The notes: generated by a model from the sequence alone, not told the origin. 27,805 nucleotides of DNA from Methanolobus sp. UBA32 (GCA_002507205.1 DAZF01000083.1:1-27805); one strand, 5' to 3'. Shown: positions 1 through 8,022, counted from the first letter of the stretch. Program-made: numbers and translations.

Positions 1-484
1 TCTTGTATGCCTGTGCGGTCATATCTGAGATCTCCTGTGTGTTCTCTGCGTAGAGCTGTAACCATCCGGTGTCTCTCTGGGATATCGCATCCTGGTGGTC
101 GTTCCATATGCTGATAGGAGCACTGACAGCCCTGTTTGCGATGGTCATCACAACAGGCAGCCTCATACCGGAGATGTTGAACAGTACCTCATGCATGAGT
201 TCGAGACCCTGTGATGTTGTAGCTGAGTAACACCTTGCACCAGCGGCTGAAGCACCGACCAGCGCTGAGAGTGCTGAGAACTCGGATTCTACATTGATGT
301 ATTCGCAGTTTGGTATTTCACCATCTGCCATGAATTGTGAGAGATCTTCAACTATGTGGGTCTGTGGTGTGATAGGATATGCTGAAATTACGTTTGGTCT
401 GCAGACCTTAGCAGCATGTGCAACAGCATATGATCCTTCGACAACGACCATCTTTTCCTTGTCAAGTTTGTTTTCAGGTGCCAT
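1..484 (-). CDS. porA: Pyruvate:ferredoxin oxidoreductase, alpha subunit (PorA), 3' end beyond window
   Basis: PorA is the large subunit of pyruvate:ferredoxin oxidoreductase, which interconverts pyruvate plus CoA with acetyl-CoA, CO2 and reduced ferredoxin; in methanogens it mainly makes pyruvate from acetyl-CoA. About 161 N-terminal residues are visible. They carry family landmarks: an early [10 protein letters not shown] stretch, the SAYPITPQT motif of domain I, and [19 protein letters not shown] followed by [14 protein letters not shown]. The start ATG at 484 follows the porD stop directly, and GGAG at the end of porD acts as ribosome binding site. It is translated with porC and porD as in the usual archaeal porCDAB order, so porB should lie beyond the left edge. 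The gene runs off the window and its C-terminal part cannot be assessed. Confidence 0.95.
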   Translation of the reverse strand, partial: MAPENKLDKEKMVVVEGSYAVAHAAKVCRPNVISAYPITPQTHIVEDLSQFMADGEIPNCEYINVESEFSALSALVGASAAGARCYSATTSQGLELMHEVLFNISGMRLPVVMTIANRAVSAPISIWNDHQDAISQRDTGWLQLYAENTQEISDMTAQAYK

Positions 485-745
485 TTATTTCTCCTCCAGG
501 ACCATGGTAATTGCATCCTTTGGACATTCGTTAGCACAGATTCCGCAACCCTTGCAGAAATCATAATCGAACTCGAAGAATCCATCGTCCCTTGGGTTTA
601 CTGAACTGTCAGGACACAGGAGTTCGCATAATTTACATTTTATGCATTTGTCGTAGTCGTAAACAGGCTTGAAAGTTCTCCATCCACCTGTCTTGTTGAC
701 TCTGGTGGTACCTGCTTCACAGACTCCTCCGGGAAGAATTTTCAT
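485..745 (-). CDS. porD: Pyruvate:ferredoxin oxidoreductase, delta subunit (PorD, 2x[4Fe-4S] ferredoxin)
   Basis: An 86-residue ferredoxin-like subunit that passes electrons from the TPP/Fe-S core of PorAB to free ferredoxin. Two classical cluster motifs are visible: [13 protein letters not shown] near residue 35 and [14 protein letters not shown] near residue 65, each CxxCxxCxxxCP, which gives two [4Fe-4S] clusters. Length matches archaeal PorD. The ATG at 745 overlaps the porC TGA by 4 bp (ATGA), and the stop abuts porA, so the three subunits are translationally coupled. Nothing is missing or odd. Confidence 0.96.
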   Translation of the reverse strand: MKILPGGVCEAGTTRVNKTGGWRTFKPVYDYDKCIKCKLCELLCPDSSVNPRDDGFFEFDYDFCKGCGICANECPKDAITMVLEEK

Positions 746-1290
746 TTCTTAGCCTCCTTCATCATGTTGTACGCTTCCTGGATAGCTTCAGCGTTCCTGT
801 CGCCGACCTTTCCAGGGAATCTTTCCCTGACAGCTTCCTTGATGGACTCAGGCTCTATCTCGCCTGTTGCACCTGCAAAGGCACCCAGAAGTACAGTGTT
901 AACAATAGGTCTGCCGATAATGTCCAGTGCGATCTTTGTTGCATTCACTGTCATTATCTTTGCCTTTGTGTCAATGTCGAACGTGTCAGCATCGAAGTCA
1001 CTGTTGATAATAAGTATTCCGTCCTCTTTGAGACCACTTGCAACATCTACAACCTCAAGGAGTGTTGGATCCTGTACAATAACATAGTCAGGTTCGTAGA
1101 TCTGGCTTCTAAGCCTGATGGGTTCGTTGTTGATCCTGGTGAATGCCTGGACCGGTGCACCCCTTCTTTCCACTCCGAATGCAGGGAAGGCCTGGCTGTA
1201 TTTACCGTCTGCAAAAGCAGCAACAGCCAAAAGTTCAGCGGCTGTGACAGAGCCCTGGCCACCCCGGCCGTGTATTCGTATTTCTTTCAT
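742..1290 (-). CDS. porC: Pyruvate:ferredoxin oxidoreductase, gamma subunit (PorC)
   Basis: A 182-residue gamma subunit, the domain that holds the CoA-binding part of the complex. The N-terminus reads [18 protein letters not shown], the signature of the POR gamma/C family, followed by the [13 protein letters not shown] segment. Length is normal for a separate archaeal gamma chain. The ATG at 1290 has GGAGA seven bases upstream. It is the first gene of the visible por operon, and the 274-bp leader upstream carries a TATA-like element near 1322-1332 and a large hairpin. An indolepyruvate or 2-oxoacid paralog is possible, but the separate gamma-delta-alpha order favours the pyruvate enzyme. Confidence 0.94.
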   Translation of the reverse strand: MKEIRIHGRGGQGSVTAAELLAVAAFADGKYSQAFPAFGVERRGAPVQAFTRINNEPIRLRSQIYEPDYVIVQDPTLLEVVDVASGLKEDGILIINSDFDADTFDIDTKAKIMTVNATKIALDIIGRPIVNTVLLGAFAGATGEIEPESIKEAVRERFPGKVGDRNAEAIQEAYNMMKEAKK

Positions 1291-1321
1291 CTAGAATTCT
1301 CCATAAACCATGTGTAATAAT

Positions 1322-1332
1322 AGATATAACAA
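1322..1332 (-). promoter_or_regulatory. Probable TATA box of the por operon
   Basis: Read on the minus strand, an AT-rich GTTATATCT element lies about 35-40 bases before the porC ATG. That spacing would put the transcription start about 10-15 bases upstream of the GGAGA ribosome binding site. Visual match only. Confidence 0.4.
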
Positions 1333-1368
1333 TTTATTCAGATATTCATCAAACGTTTTTATTCGGGC

Positions 1369-1447
1369 AACATTGCGCATGTCTAGTGTCGAAGTTGATG
1401 CCGAAAAAGCATGAGATTTTTCGTCAACTGACGTTAAATGCAATGTT
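1369..1447. promoter_or_regulatory. Nested inverted repeat / long hairpin upstream of porC
   Basis: Outer arms AACATTGC (1369-1376) and GCAATGTT (1440-1447) are exact reverse complements. Inside them the right arm 1417-1433 pairs with 1387-1408 in three blocks: CGAAAAA with TTTTTCG, AGTTGA with TCAACT, and TGTC with GACG (one G-U), separated only by left-side bulges TGC and GA. The loop is eight bases. It lies in the gap between porC and the 3' end of dus, about 80-160 bases upstream of porC. There is no T-run after the stem on the minus strand, so a simple terminator for dus is not well supported; an operator or structured RNA is possible. Confidence 0.5.
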
Positions 1448-1564
1448 TAATTGTGTAGAATCGATTAATTACTATTTAGTCTTTCGGTAATTTACACCGT
1501 TACTGTTCTACATAATAATATTTTTTAAGAAAATTAATGCAGATAATGTAGACAATAAATAGTA

Positions 1565-2521
1565 TCAGTTGACATGCTTACACATTTCATCAAGACCTTG
1601 AAGTATTTCTTCAATGCCCGCTGCAGTGTCAATATTCTTCCTTATGTGCCTGCCATTTCTCATCCCGCGGGTGAACCATTGTGCTTGCGCCTTTATGTGT
1701 ACCGTATTCATCAGTTCATACTCTTCCAGAAGGCCAAAATACTCCCGAATATCTGCAACCCTCTGACTGCATTCTTCATATTCGAGCAGTTCCCCTGTTT
1801 CAAGATAGTGAGATATCCTTTTGAAAAGGAAAGGATTGCCCATTGCAGCCCTTCCGATCATTATGCCGTCACACTCCGTATATTCCAGCGTCTGCTGTGC
1901 TGAGATCTCGTCCACGATATCACCATTGGCTATTACCGGAATACTGAGTTCCTGTTTGATCTTTCGTACATAGTCATGGTCCGCTTTTCCTGAGTACTGC
2001 TGCTGCCTTGTCCTGCCATGCACCGTTATAGCAGAGGCTCCGGCACTCTCTATCAGGTGGGCTATCTCCAGGGTCTTATCCATATCAGGAAGAATACGTA
2101 TCTTGGCAGTGACAGGAGTACTGAGATTATCTGAGAGTTTCTCGACGATCTCATGAATAAGCCCGGGCGATTTGAGAAGAGCTGATCCGCAGCCATCTTT
2201 TGTCAGGAGTTTTGCAGGACAGCCAAAATTAACATCAATTATCTCCGGACGATATACTTCTTCGATTTTCAGAGCCGCATTTGTCATTATTTCCGGGGAA
2301 TTCCCGAATATCTGTATCCCCAGAGGTCTTTCATCCTCACAGCTTATCCCGCGGTTGATGGTTTTTTTATTTTCGTATATGACAGCGTCTGCACTTATCA
2401 TTTCTGAATAAGTAAGAGAAGCTCCGTACTGCCTGCACATCAGGCGAAACGGCAGGTTAGTCACATTGGACATGGGAGCAAGCAGGATATTACCGGGAAT
2501 CTTGAGATCTGCAATCTTCAT
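1565..2521 (-). CDS. tRNA-dihydrouridine synthase (Dus family, COG0042)
   Basis: FMN- and NADPH-dependent reduction of specific uridines in tRNA D-loops. The 318-residue TIM barrel begins PGNILLAPMSNVTNLPFR, the flavin-binding first strand of Dus enzymes. It contains the Dus signature EIIDVNFGCPAKLLTKDG with the conserved cysteine, then GCGSALLKSP, TAKIRI, TVHGRTRQQQYSG and the phosphate-binding IPVIANGDI and DGIMIGRAAMGNPFLF. Length is typical of archaeal Dus. The ATG at 2521 starts the first strand only a few residues in. It is transcribed away from the UPF0200 gene, and a 19-bp palindrome lies 20 bases upstream. Which uridine is modified cannot be told. Confidence 0.93.
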   Translation of the reverse strand: MKIADLKIPGNILLAPMSNVTNLPFRLMCRQYGASLTYSEMISADAVIYENKKTINRGISCEDERPLGIQIFGNSPEIMTNAALKIEEVYRPEIIDVNFGCPAKLLTKDGCGSALLKSPGLIHEIVEKLSDNLSTPVTAKIRILPDMDKTLEIAHLIESAGASAITVHGRTRQQQYSGKADHDYVRKIKQELSIPVIANGDIVDEISAQQTLEYTECDGIMIGRAAMGNPFLFKRISHYLETGELLEYEECSQRVADIREYFGLLEEYELMNTVHIKAQAQWFTRGMRNGRHIRKNIDTAAGIEEILQGLDEMCKHVN

Positions 2522-2540
2522 GTTGATCTATGTTGCTGAC

Positions 2541-2559
2541 GGTATTGGAATCCAATACC
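2541..2559. promoter_or_regulatory. 19-bp perfect palindrome in the dus / UPF0200 divergent promoter region
   Basis: Arms GGTATTGGA and TCCAATACC are exact reverse complements around one central A. On the minus strand a TATA-like stretch (CATATTTAATTT, about 2573-2586) lies upstream, so the palindrome falls where dus transcription should begin. It could be an operator for a dimeric regulator or a hairpin at the 5' end of the dus mRNA. Confidence 0.55.
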
Positions 2560-2613
2560 AGCTAATTGTTGTAAATTAAATATGTAATCAGAAGTGTTCT
2601 ATCGAAGGGTATA

Positions 2614-2626
2614 CTAATATATAAGT
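2614..2626 (+). promoter_or_regulatory. TATA box for the UPF0200-UPF0201-epimerase operon
   Basis: TAATATATAAGTA precedes the plus-strand operon. A start site about 25 bases downstream (near 2643) gives a leader of about 55 bases before the ATG at 2697. The weak in-frame upstream ATG at 2634 would lie at or before that start. Confidence 0.5.
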
Positions 2627-2696
2627 AGGATGTATGGAAAAATCTATTGAAATAACTCTTATTCACATAAATTTTACAAAATTAACAGGTTCATCT

Positions 2697-3233
2697 ATGA
2701 CAAAGATCTTAGCTTTTGTAGGAATGCCAGCCTCGGGCAAATCAGAGGCATCATCGGTTCTGCGCCGGAAAGGTATTACAGTCATCAACATGGGTGATGT
2801 CATCCGGGAAGAGGTCGTCCGCAGGGGACTGGAACCCACTGATGCAAACACCGGCGGAGTAGGCACCGACCTGCGTGAAAAGGAAGGTACTGATGCCGTT
2901 GCAATACGTTGCATACCAAAGATAAAGGATGCGAATGAAGATTTTATCGGAATTGACGGTGTACGCAGTGTTGCCGAGGTCGAGCGTTTCAAAGAGGCAT
3001 TCGGAGATGACTTTACTCTGGTATCAGTCGATTCTCCGATCGAATTGAGATTTGCACGTGTCCTGGCCCGCAAGAGAAGCGATGACATGCAGGATATCAG
3101 TGCCCTGAAGATCAGGGATGAGCGCGAACTTGGCTGGGGTATGGGCGAGGCAATGGAAATAGCTGACATTGTTGTTGACAATGAGGGCACCCTTGAAGAG
3201 TTCAGGGAAAAGATAATAGGGCTTCTGGATTAG
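2697..3233 (+). CDS. UPF0200 family P-loop kinase-like protein (dephospho-CoA kinase related)
   Basis: A 178-residue P-loop NTPase of the archaeal UPF0200 family, related to adenylate and dephospho-CoA kinases; its substrate is not established. The N-terminus MTKILAFVGMPASGKSEAS has a Walker A motif (GMPASGKS, residues 9-16). It is followed by GITVINMGDVIREEV, as in NMP kinases, and a C-terminal RKRSDD lid-like segment. I place the start at ATG 2697, with AGGT seven bases upstream, because homologous proteins begin a few residues before the first beta strand; the in-frame ATG at 2634 adds 21 residues of non-conserved AT-rich sequence. It is followed after 5 bp by the UPF0201 gene, a pairing often seen in archaea. 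Confidence 0.85.
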   Translation: MTKILAFVGMPASGKSEASSVLRRKGITVINMGDVIREEVVRRGLEPTDANTGGVGTDLREKEGTDAVAIRCIPKIKDANEDFIGIDGVRSVAEVERFKEAFGDDFTLVSVDSPIELRFARVLARKRSDDMQDISALKIRDERELGWGMGEAMEIADIVVDNEGTLEEFREKIIGLLD

Positions 3234-3238
3234 ATATC

Positions 3239-3682
3239 ATGATACATGTTGAAATTTACACGGATGTAAATCCTACAGAGAGCAGGGACAAAGTACACTC
3301 TGCGCTGAGCCAGATATTTCCTGACACTGAATTTGAATTTGAGGAACTGTCACAGCACAGTGGAAGATTCAAAGCGGTGGGTGATATCTACGCTCTCAAA
3401 CATCTTCACAATCTCATCAGGGAAGAGGAGATTATAGACACATCCCGCACAAGGCTGAATGTGGGATTGTCAGAGGATGAGATGTCCACTTCTTTTATTA
3501 TCAGCAAACAGGTTGCCACAGTTGGCCGCCTGAACTATCCTGCACAGGAAGAAACCCTCGGTTCCATCAATATCACTGTGAGAGCTGATTCCGTAGAAGA
3601 ATTCGAAAGATTCTACGACTGGCTGACACCGCCAACCGAGGATGGAGTTCCTGATTTTGAAAATGATATAAAGGATGTTTGA
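3239..3682 (+). CDS. UPF0201 family protein
   Basis: A 147-residue archaeal protein of the UPF0201 family, whose known structures resemble ribosomal protein L5-type RNA-binding folds; its role is unproven. Visible family features are the IHVEIYTDVNPTESRDKV start, the FEELSQHSGRFKAVGDIYAL segment and SINITVRADSVEEFERF near the C-terminus. It starts 5 bp after the UPF0200 stop, and its own stop overlaps the next gene, so it is mid-operon. No strong ribosome binding site is visible, which suggests coupled translation. No catalytic motif is apparent. Confidence 0.8.
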   Translation: MIHVEIYTDVNPTESRDKVHSALSQIFPDTEFEFEELSQHSGRFKAVGDIYALKHLHNLIREEEIIDTSRTRLNVGLSEDEMSTSFIISKQVATVGRLNYPAQEETLGSINITVRADSVEEFERFYDWLTPPTEDGVPDFENDIKDV

Positions 3683-3683
3683 G

Positions 3684-4457
3684 ATGAATATCAGGAACCT
3701 GAGTTACTCATCACGCGCAGCCGTGGAAGACCCGTTCAACTGGGCTTACAGCCTTGAAGATATCGGTTATACCGGCTGGGAAATAGTTCAGGAAGGCTCA
3801 CAGTGCCTTAATGATGAGAATCTGCAACAGGTTCGTGATATAGTTGAAACAACCAACCTTACTCTTACAATGCACCTGCCATTCTCGGATATGAATCTGT
3901 CAGGTCTCAACACCGGAATACACGATGAAGTGATACGCCAGATGAAGTATTATCTGGAAATGGCATCCGGTCTTGTGGAACTGGCAGTGCTGCACCCGGG
4001 TTATCTTTCACCCTATGGCGGTCAGGTTCCTGAAAAAGCCTGGCAGGTGAATATCGAATCCATCCAGCAGCTCTGCGATTTTGCGGAAGACAGAGGTATT
4101 CTCATTGCTGTTGAGAACATGCCTGAAATTCCCAAGATATTCGGCAAGGTCCCTGATGAAATGCTGGACATACTGGAACAGGTGGACAGGGATAACGTGG
4201 GCATGACCCTTGATGTGGGACACGCCAACACAATGGGACTTGTGGACGAGTTCGTGGACAAATGCTTCGAAAGGATCAGGCACATGCATATCCATGACAA
4301 CCACGGAGTCCACGATGAGCACCTTCCTCTCGGCCAGGGCAGCATTGAATGGAAAAAGCTCATGGGCAGCCTTTCAGGTTACAAAGGCAGGCTCGTTACT
4401 GAAATGGGCGGCCTTGATGAGGGCCGGCAGTGTATTGAGTTCCTGAAGAACCTCTAG
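3684..4457 (+). CDS. Sugar phosphate isomerase/epimerase (xylose isomerase-like TIM barrel, AP endonuclease 2 family)
   Basis: A 257-residue TIM barrel of the large metal-dependent family that includes endonuclease IV, sugar isomerases and hydroxypyruvate isomerase. Metal-ligand motifs typical of the fold are present: TMHLPFSD, VLHPGYLSP, IAVENMPE, MTLDVGHAN (Asp and His ligands), MHIHDNHG and VTEMGG at the last strand. Of two possible starts, ATG 3684 is preferred because AAGGA lies eight bases upstream; ATG 3675 would leave no spacing. Either way it overlaps or abuts UPF0201 and is the last gene of the operon. The real substrate is unknown; a DNA-repair role as endonuclease IV is less likely, because the protein is short and lacks the full ligand set I would expect. 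Confidence 0.82.
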   Translation: MNIRNLSYSSRAAVEDPFNWAYSLEDIGYTGWEIVQEGSQCLNDENLQQVRDIVETTNLTLTMHLPFSDMNLSGLNTGIHDEVIRQMKYYLEMASGLVELAVLHPGYLSPYGGQVPEKAWQVNIESIQQLCDFAEDRGILIAVENMPEIPKIFGKVPDEMLDILEQVDRDNVGMTLDVGHANTMGLVDEFVDKCFERIRHMHIHDNHGVHDEHLPLGQGSIEWKKLMGSLSGYKGRLVTEMGGLDEGRQCIEFLKNL

Positions 4458-4489
4458 TTCACTGAAAACGGAAAAAGTGTGAGCTAATC

Positions 4490-4509
4490 ACAAAATAAAA
4501 ATCTTTTGT
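4490..4509. terminator. Weak AT-rich hairpin between convergent genes
   Basis: ACAAAA (4490-4495) pairs with TTTTGT (4504-4509), and T-rich sequence follows on the plus strand. It lies between the epimerase and RHH gene ends and could end both transcripts. The stem is short and AU-only apart from one C-G pair. Confidence 0.3.
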
Positions 4510-4510
4510 T

Positions 4511-4681
4511 TTATTCTTCCAGCCTGCCGTGCCTGCGGTCTATATCGTCCATCTGGTCCAGCAGTTTGCGGATGGCCGCCCTTATGGCATCGGCCTGTGT
4601 AATGAACTTCTTGTTGTCTCCGACATGGCTGTTAAGGTCATTAAGGAGTTCCTGGGGAATATCAACACTCACTTTTGGCAT
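4511..4681 (-). CDS. Ribbon-helix-helix (CopG/MetJ-type) DNA-binding protein, 56 aa
   Basis: A small regulator read directly on the minus strand. It opens MPKVSVDIPQELLNDL, the beta ribbon and first helix of an RHH fold, and continues FITQADAIRAAIRKLLDQM, which matches the second helix with the conserved 'R/S-x-x-x-A-I-R-x-A-I/L' pattern. The charged C-terminus ends RHGRLEE. RHH proteins act as dimers that insert the ribbon into the major groove. The ATG at 4681 has GGTGA four bases upstream, an archaeal-style ribosome binding site. It lies alone between the epimerase operon and tRNA-Lys. No toxin gene is adjacent, so it is probably a stand-alone transcription regulator; the target is unknown. 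Confidence 0.85.
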   Translation of the reverse strand: MPKVSVDIPQELLNDLNSHVGDNKKFITQADAIRAAIRKLLDQMDDIDRRHGRLEE

Positions 4682-4758
4682 GGTTTCACCATTTTAAAAA
4701 CAAAGACAGATTAATCTAATGAGATTTAATCTTTTAGAGAAAAAGTGATTGTAAGATG

Positions 4759-4832
4759 CGAGCCGGAAGGGAGTTGAACCCCTGGCCTACGGATTAAGAG
4801 TCCGTCGCTCTGCCTGGCTAAGCTACCGGCCC
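4759..4832 (-). tRNA. tRNA-Lys (anticodon CUU)
   Basis: A full cloverleaf is readable on the minus strand. The acceptor GGGCCGG pairs with CCGGCTC (one G-U), the D-arm starts TAGCTTAGCCAGGC, the anticodon stem ACGGA/TCCGT closes the loop CTCTTAA with anticodon CTT, and the T-arm contains GGGTTCAACTCCC. The discriminator base is G and CCA is not encoded, as is common in archaea. The gene is 74 nt with no intron in the anticodon loop. A TATA box sits about 50 bases upstream. Confidence 0.96.
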
Positions 4833-4877
4833 GCGTTGTTATGCTCACTTGAGCGAGACATCCATACGTACTAGCTT

Positions 4878-4893
4878 GATATATACGTTTCGG
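4878..4893 (-). promoter_or_regulatory. TATA box and BRE of tRNA-Lys
   Basis: On the minus strand CCGAAAC (BRE-like) is followed by GTATATATC. The centre is about 50 bases before the mature 5' end, giving a short leader of roughly 25 nt. Confidence 0.55.
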
Positions 4894-4915
4894 TTAAAGG
4901 TGTTTGAGCAGAAAC

Positions 4916-6751
4916 TCAAACATGCTTCACAACACATCGTGAAAGTCCCATGATCTCAACCATATCACTGTTATCGGGGCTCTGGACTATCATTTGTCCT
5001 TTCTTCAGGTACGGGATACGCTTCTCGAATTCTTTTTTAACCTTGATGGTACTGATGGCCGCATCATTGCTCAGGTTAAGGATGATGCGCGTGTTTATCT
5101 GTTTGAAAATGGTGTCATCGATATCCTGCGGGTCCTGTGTAATCAAAAAGAGTCCCAGTCCTTCCTTTCTTCCCTGACGTGCTGCATCTGCAAACTTGGA
5201 GATGAGCCGCCTTGAATGCTCCCCGCCCGCCTTTGCAAGATAGCGGTGCGCCTCATCAAGTCCCAGAATGATGGGTGTTTCCTTTACAGCAGCCTCGCCG
5301 GAAGTGTTCAGTTTATTGTCCACTATCAGGCTCATCAGAGTGAGTGTTATGATGTCGCGTATGCGGGAGTTGGTTATGTACTCCGTTGGGAACACACTGA
5401 CCTGTCCGGGCTTGAATATCTGTCCAAGTATCTCGCTGATTGGCCTTGCGGGCTGGTCGAAGACCTTTGCAAGAGCCCGGTTCTTCACCCTGCGCACGAT
5501 ACCATCATAGGATGCTTCGTGTATCTTGCCGTTCTCCACATAATAATCCCTTGTGGCATCATCACTGATGAAGTCCATGAAACCGCTGTATGTGTGCTGG
5601 CCGCCCTTCTTGAAGTAATCATCAAGCAGGACGTCAACTCCTACATATTGCAGTTCTGTCATACCCACAGGTGCGATAAGCCATGAATTATTGCGTACCA
5701 TCTCAAAGGGTATGGTGAACTCTATCTGTTCAGCCCTTGACCTGCCTGTGTAGCCCTCACCATCAACTTTTGCCACAAAGGTCCTGGTGTTCTTACATGC
5801 ACCGAAATTGACCTTCTCTGCACTGAACCTGAAGTCATCATCATCTGTGATATCGGGATTGTCCTCAAAGATTTGAGAATACTCATCCTGCGGGTCCATA
5901 ATCACAAGACAGGGATTTCTCTTCTCTTCTGAGCCACGAAGGTTGTAACGGTTGTTCTCACTCATGAACTGGCGCAGGATATTCTTAGTAAGGAAGGTCT
6001 TTCCCGTACCCGTACTGCCGCAGACCAGCATGTGCCTGAATATCAGAGGGTCGCCCATTGAGTAATCATTCCTCAGGTAGTAAGGGACTGTTGGGGGTAC
6101 TGCATGTGTCCTGACAAGTTCCCCGCCAACGCTCAGGTGTCCAAGGAATATACCTTCTTCCGGGATATTGAGACCAGTCTGTATCTTTTTCTTCTCGGTC
6201 ACAGGCAGTATGGGAGTGTTAGGGCGTGGTATCCTGTCACTCATTCTTCGGGAGAGAGTCCCTTTCTTATCCTTTGGTTCATAGAGAATGCAAATAGGGT
6301 CCAGGTAAGCCAGGAACTTGTAATCCACCTCATCAGTGGTATTGGATTGCAGCATCCTGCGGGAGTGTAGCTCTGTGGCATCGTCCACCGCAAACTCCTG
6401 TAAGTATTGGAGCTTCCATATTCTTGCGAAGAGATCCTCATCCCCGTATGGAACCATGACATATGTTCCGAGTCTCACTTTCTGACGGTGGGAAGTTGTA
6501 ATGTATCCGGTTATCCTTGCTCCGTCTTCTGTAATCTCCAGAGGGTCTATGCCTGTGGTGATAATGCCAAAGGCGCCATCAGAAACACCATTTTGTCTGT
6601 TTGAGAGAGATGTTATCTCAGGTTCGAATTCCTCGAACAATTCATCCGGTCCATCTCCGGTGACAGAACTCTCACTTTTGAATTCCCCGGTGGTTCTGTC
6701 CTTCTCATCATTCCTGTCTTTTACAAAAGAAAGTATGTCCTCATCTCTCAC
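4916..6751 (-). CDS. herA: HerA-type DNA translocase (DUF87/FtsK-like ATPase)
   Basis: A 611-residue hexameric ATPase of the HerA family, which pumps DNA ends into the NurA nuclease during double-strand break resection. After a charged N-terminal tail, residues about 58-160 form the HAS-barrel. Walker A is GSTGTGKT (245-252), preceded by RHMLVC. Then come the MDPQDEYSQIF segment, Walker B IILGLDEAHRYL, and the C-terminal QGRKEGLGLFLITQDPQDID sensor region. Length is slightly above the usual 500-600. The start is a GTG that overlaps the nurA stop (GTGA), with AAGGTGG eight bases upstream. Its pairing with nurA supports the assignment. Mre11 and Rad50, often in the same archaeal operon, are not in this window. 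Confidence 0.9.
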   Translation of the reverse strand: MRDEDILSFVKDRNDEKDRTTGEFKSESSVTGDGPDELFEEFEPEITSLSNRQNGVSDGAFGIITTGIDPLEITEDGARITGYITTSHRQKVRLGTYVMVPYGDEDLFARIWKLQYLQEFAVDDATELHSRRMLQSNTTDEVDYKFLAYLDPICILYEPKDKKGTLSRRMSDRIPRPNTPILPVTEKKKIQTGLNIPEEGIFLGHLSVGGELVRTHAVPPTVPYYLRNDYSMGDPLIFRHMLVCGSTGTGKTFLTKNILRQFMSENNRYNLRGSEEKRNPCLVIMDPQDEYSQIFEDNPDITDDDDFRFSAEKVNFGACKNTRTFVAKVDGEGYTGRSRAEQIEFTIPFEMVRNNSWLIAPVGMTELQYVGVDVLLDDYFKKGGQHTYSGFMDFISDDATRDYYVENGKIHEASYDGIVRRVKNRALAKVFDQPARPISEILGQIFKPGQVSVFPTEYITNSRIRDIITLTLMSLIVDNKLNTSGEAAVKETPIILGLDEAHRYLAKAGGEHSRRLISKFADAARQGRKEGLGLFLITQDPQDIDDTIFKQINTRIILNLSNDAAISTIKVKKEFEKRIPYLKKGQMIVQSPDNSDMVEIMGLSRCVVKHV

Positions 6752-8022
6752 TGTTCATCCCACCTTGTATCATTATAAGTAGTATCTATTTTTGAATTCC
6801 TGAACCTGTCTATGATATGTCTTCTTTCGGACACCGGTATCTTTGCAATTGAATCTGCTTTTGACAGGGTTTTTGGTACACCGCTCAGTGCCAGGTCGTA
6901 GAGCACTTTCCGTGTTATCCGGTTCCTCAGTTCGTCGTTCTTTACCAGTCCGTAAGGGGATTCTATCTTGAAAATAGTGTTCATCTTCGGGACATATGCC
7001 ATAAAGAAACAGAGTGCATAGTCCTCAGAATCAAATTTCCCGCTGGCCAGTTCCGCAACCAGGGGAGAAGTGGATTTCAGCATTTTCTCGTAGAACTGGT
7101 TTGGCTGTACGAACCAGTTAGTGTAGGTGATATATTTATCAGCCTCTCTTTTCTTAATTCCCGATCTTTCAAGGGACAACGCATTCTTGAAGAACTGTGC
7201 ATCCACAAGCCAGGGGAGGTCAAGTTCAACGTCCTGTTTTTTCAGTGCCAGCATTATCTGCATGTCCTCGGGGTTCTTTACAAATCCCACCAGAGGTTTC
7301 ATTTTTTCGATATGATGATCCATTATGTCAATATAGTTCTGGATTATTTTCGTGCTGCTTGGGTCAATACGTATGTTCACGTCCCCGGAATCAACGACCA
7401 TCCAGTACATGACCCGCTTTGGATAGATGGGACCATCCATTATGAAAAAATCCTTATTCTCAATGCTATTAAGCATCCAGAGTATATGTTCTGACTCACA
7501 AAGATAAAGTGCTACATCATGCAGGATATCCGTGACCTTCTTATTCAGCAAACCGGGCTGGATGCGGATTATCTTTTTTCTCCCCGAACCATTGTCGAAC
7601 GATTCCCAGTCATTGCTGGTATTAAGGTATACTTTATTACTTGCTGTGTAAGCTGCTGCCACTATGGTTCGCTTGCTGTGAATATCAAGGTCAGTGGGGC
7701 TGCTAGCCATTGCACAGTGGCAGAGATCAACATAAAGGCCGTTATCGAACGTCTTTGCAGTGGTACTTCCACTGTCACATGAGAATGTTTTTGGGAAAGG
7801 GTCCTCTGCCCGTATCATCCTTTCGATACTTGCTTTTCCACGCCGGACAGGTCCTATGGACCTAAGAACGGTTTTCCCGTCATATTCCAGTTTCCTGAGC
7901 CTCTCAAGAATGTTTTTTACCTTCTCGGCATCATCACATTCATTTTCATCTTTTTTGAAACAGTTGTCAATGCGGTCAACTATTTCGTGTATCTCTTTTA
8001 TGTGAACAGGCTCAAGGGTCAT
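6748..8022 (-). CDS. nurA: NurA-domain 5'-3' nuclease
   Basis: A 424-residue protein with the NurA RNase H-like fold, which works with HerA to resect DNA ends. The first metal-binding motif is TFSCDSGSTTAK (Asp83, the 'DGS' position of NurA), followed by a long beta strand region. A second acidic motif FFIMDGPIYPKR fits the NurA 'DGPL' strand. A C-terminal FKIESPYGLVKNDELR segment matches the end of the domain. The first 80 residues are helical and charged. The ATG at 8022 has no ribosome binding site, but a TATA-like AAAATAATATT about 30 bases upstream suggests a leaderless mRNA. It is first in the nurA-herA operon. The central Asp-Ser-Gly in place of Asp-Gly-Ser is a small departure from the common motif. 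Confidence 0.82.
   Translation of the reverse strand: MTLEPVHIKEIHEIVDRIDNCFKKDENECDDAEKVKNILERLRKLEYDGKTVLRSIGPVRRGKASIERMIRAEDPFPKTFSCDSGSTTAKTFDNGLYVDLCHCAMASSPTDLDIHSKRTIVAAAYTASNKVYLNTSNDWESFDNGSGRKKIIRIQPGLLNKKVTDILHDVALYLCESEHILWMLNSIENKDFFIMDGPIYPKRVMYWMVVDSGDVNIRIDPSSTKIIQNYIDIMDHHIEKMKPLVGFVKNPEDMQIMLALKKQDVELDLPWLVDAQFFKNALSLERSGIKKREADKYITYTNWFVQPNQFYEKMLKSTSPLVAELASGKFDSEDYALCFFMAYVPKMNTIFKIESPYGLVKNDELRNRITRKVLYDLALSGVPKTLSKADSIAKIPVSERRHIIDRFRNSKIDTTYNDTRWDEQ

Noticed and set aside
5216..5686. 156-codon plus-strand frame inside herA
   Set aside because: It is the antisense shadow of the well-supported HerA gene, with no ribosome binding site or family motif.
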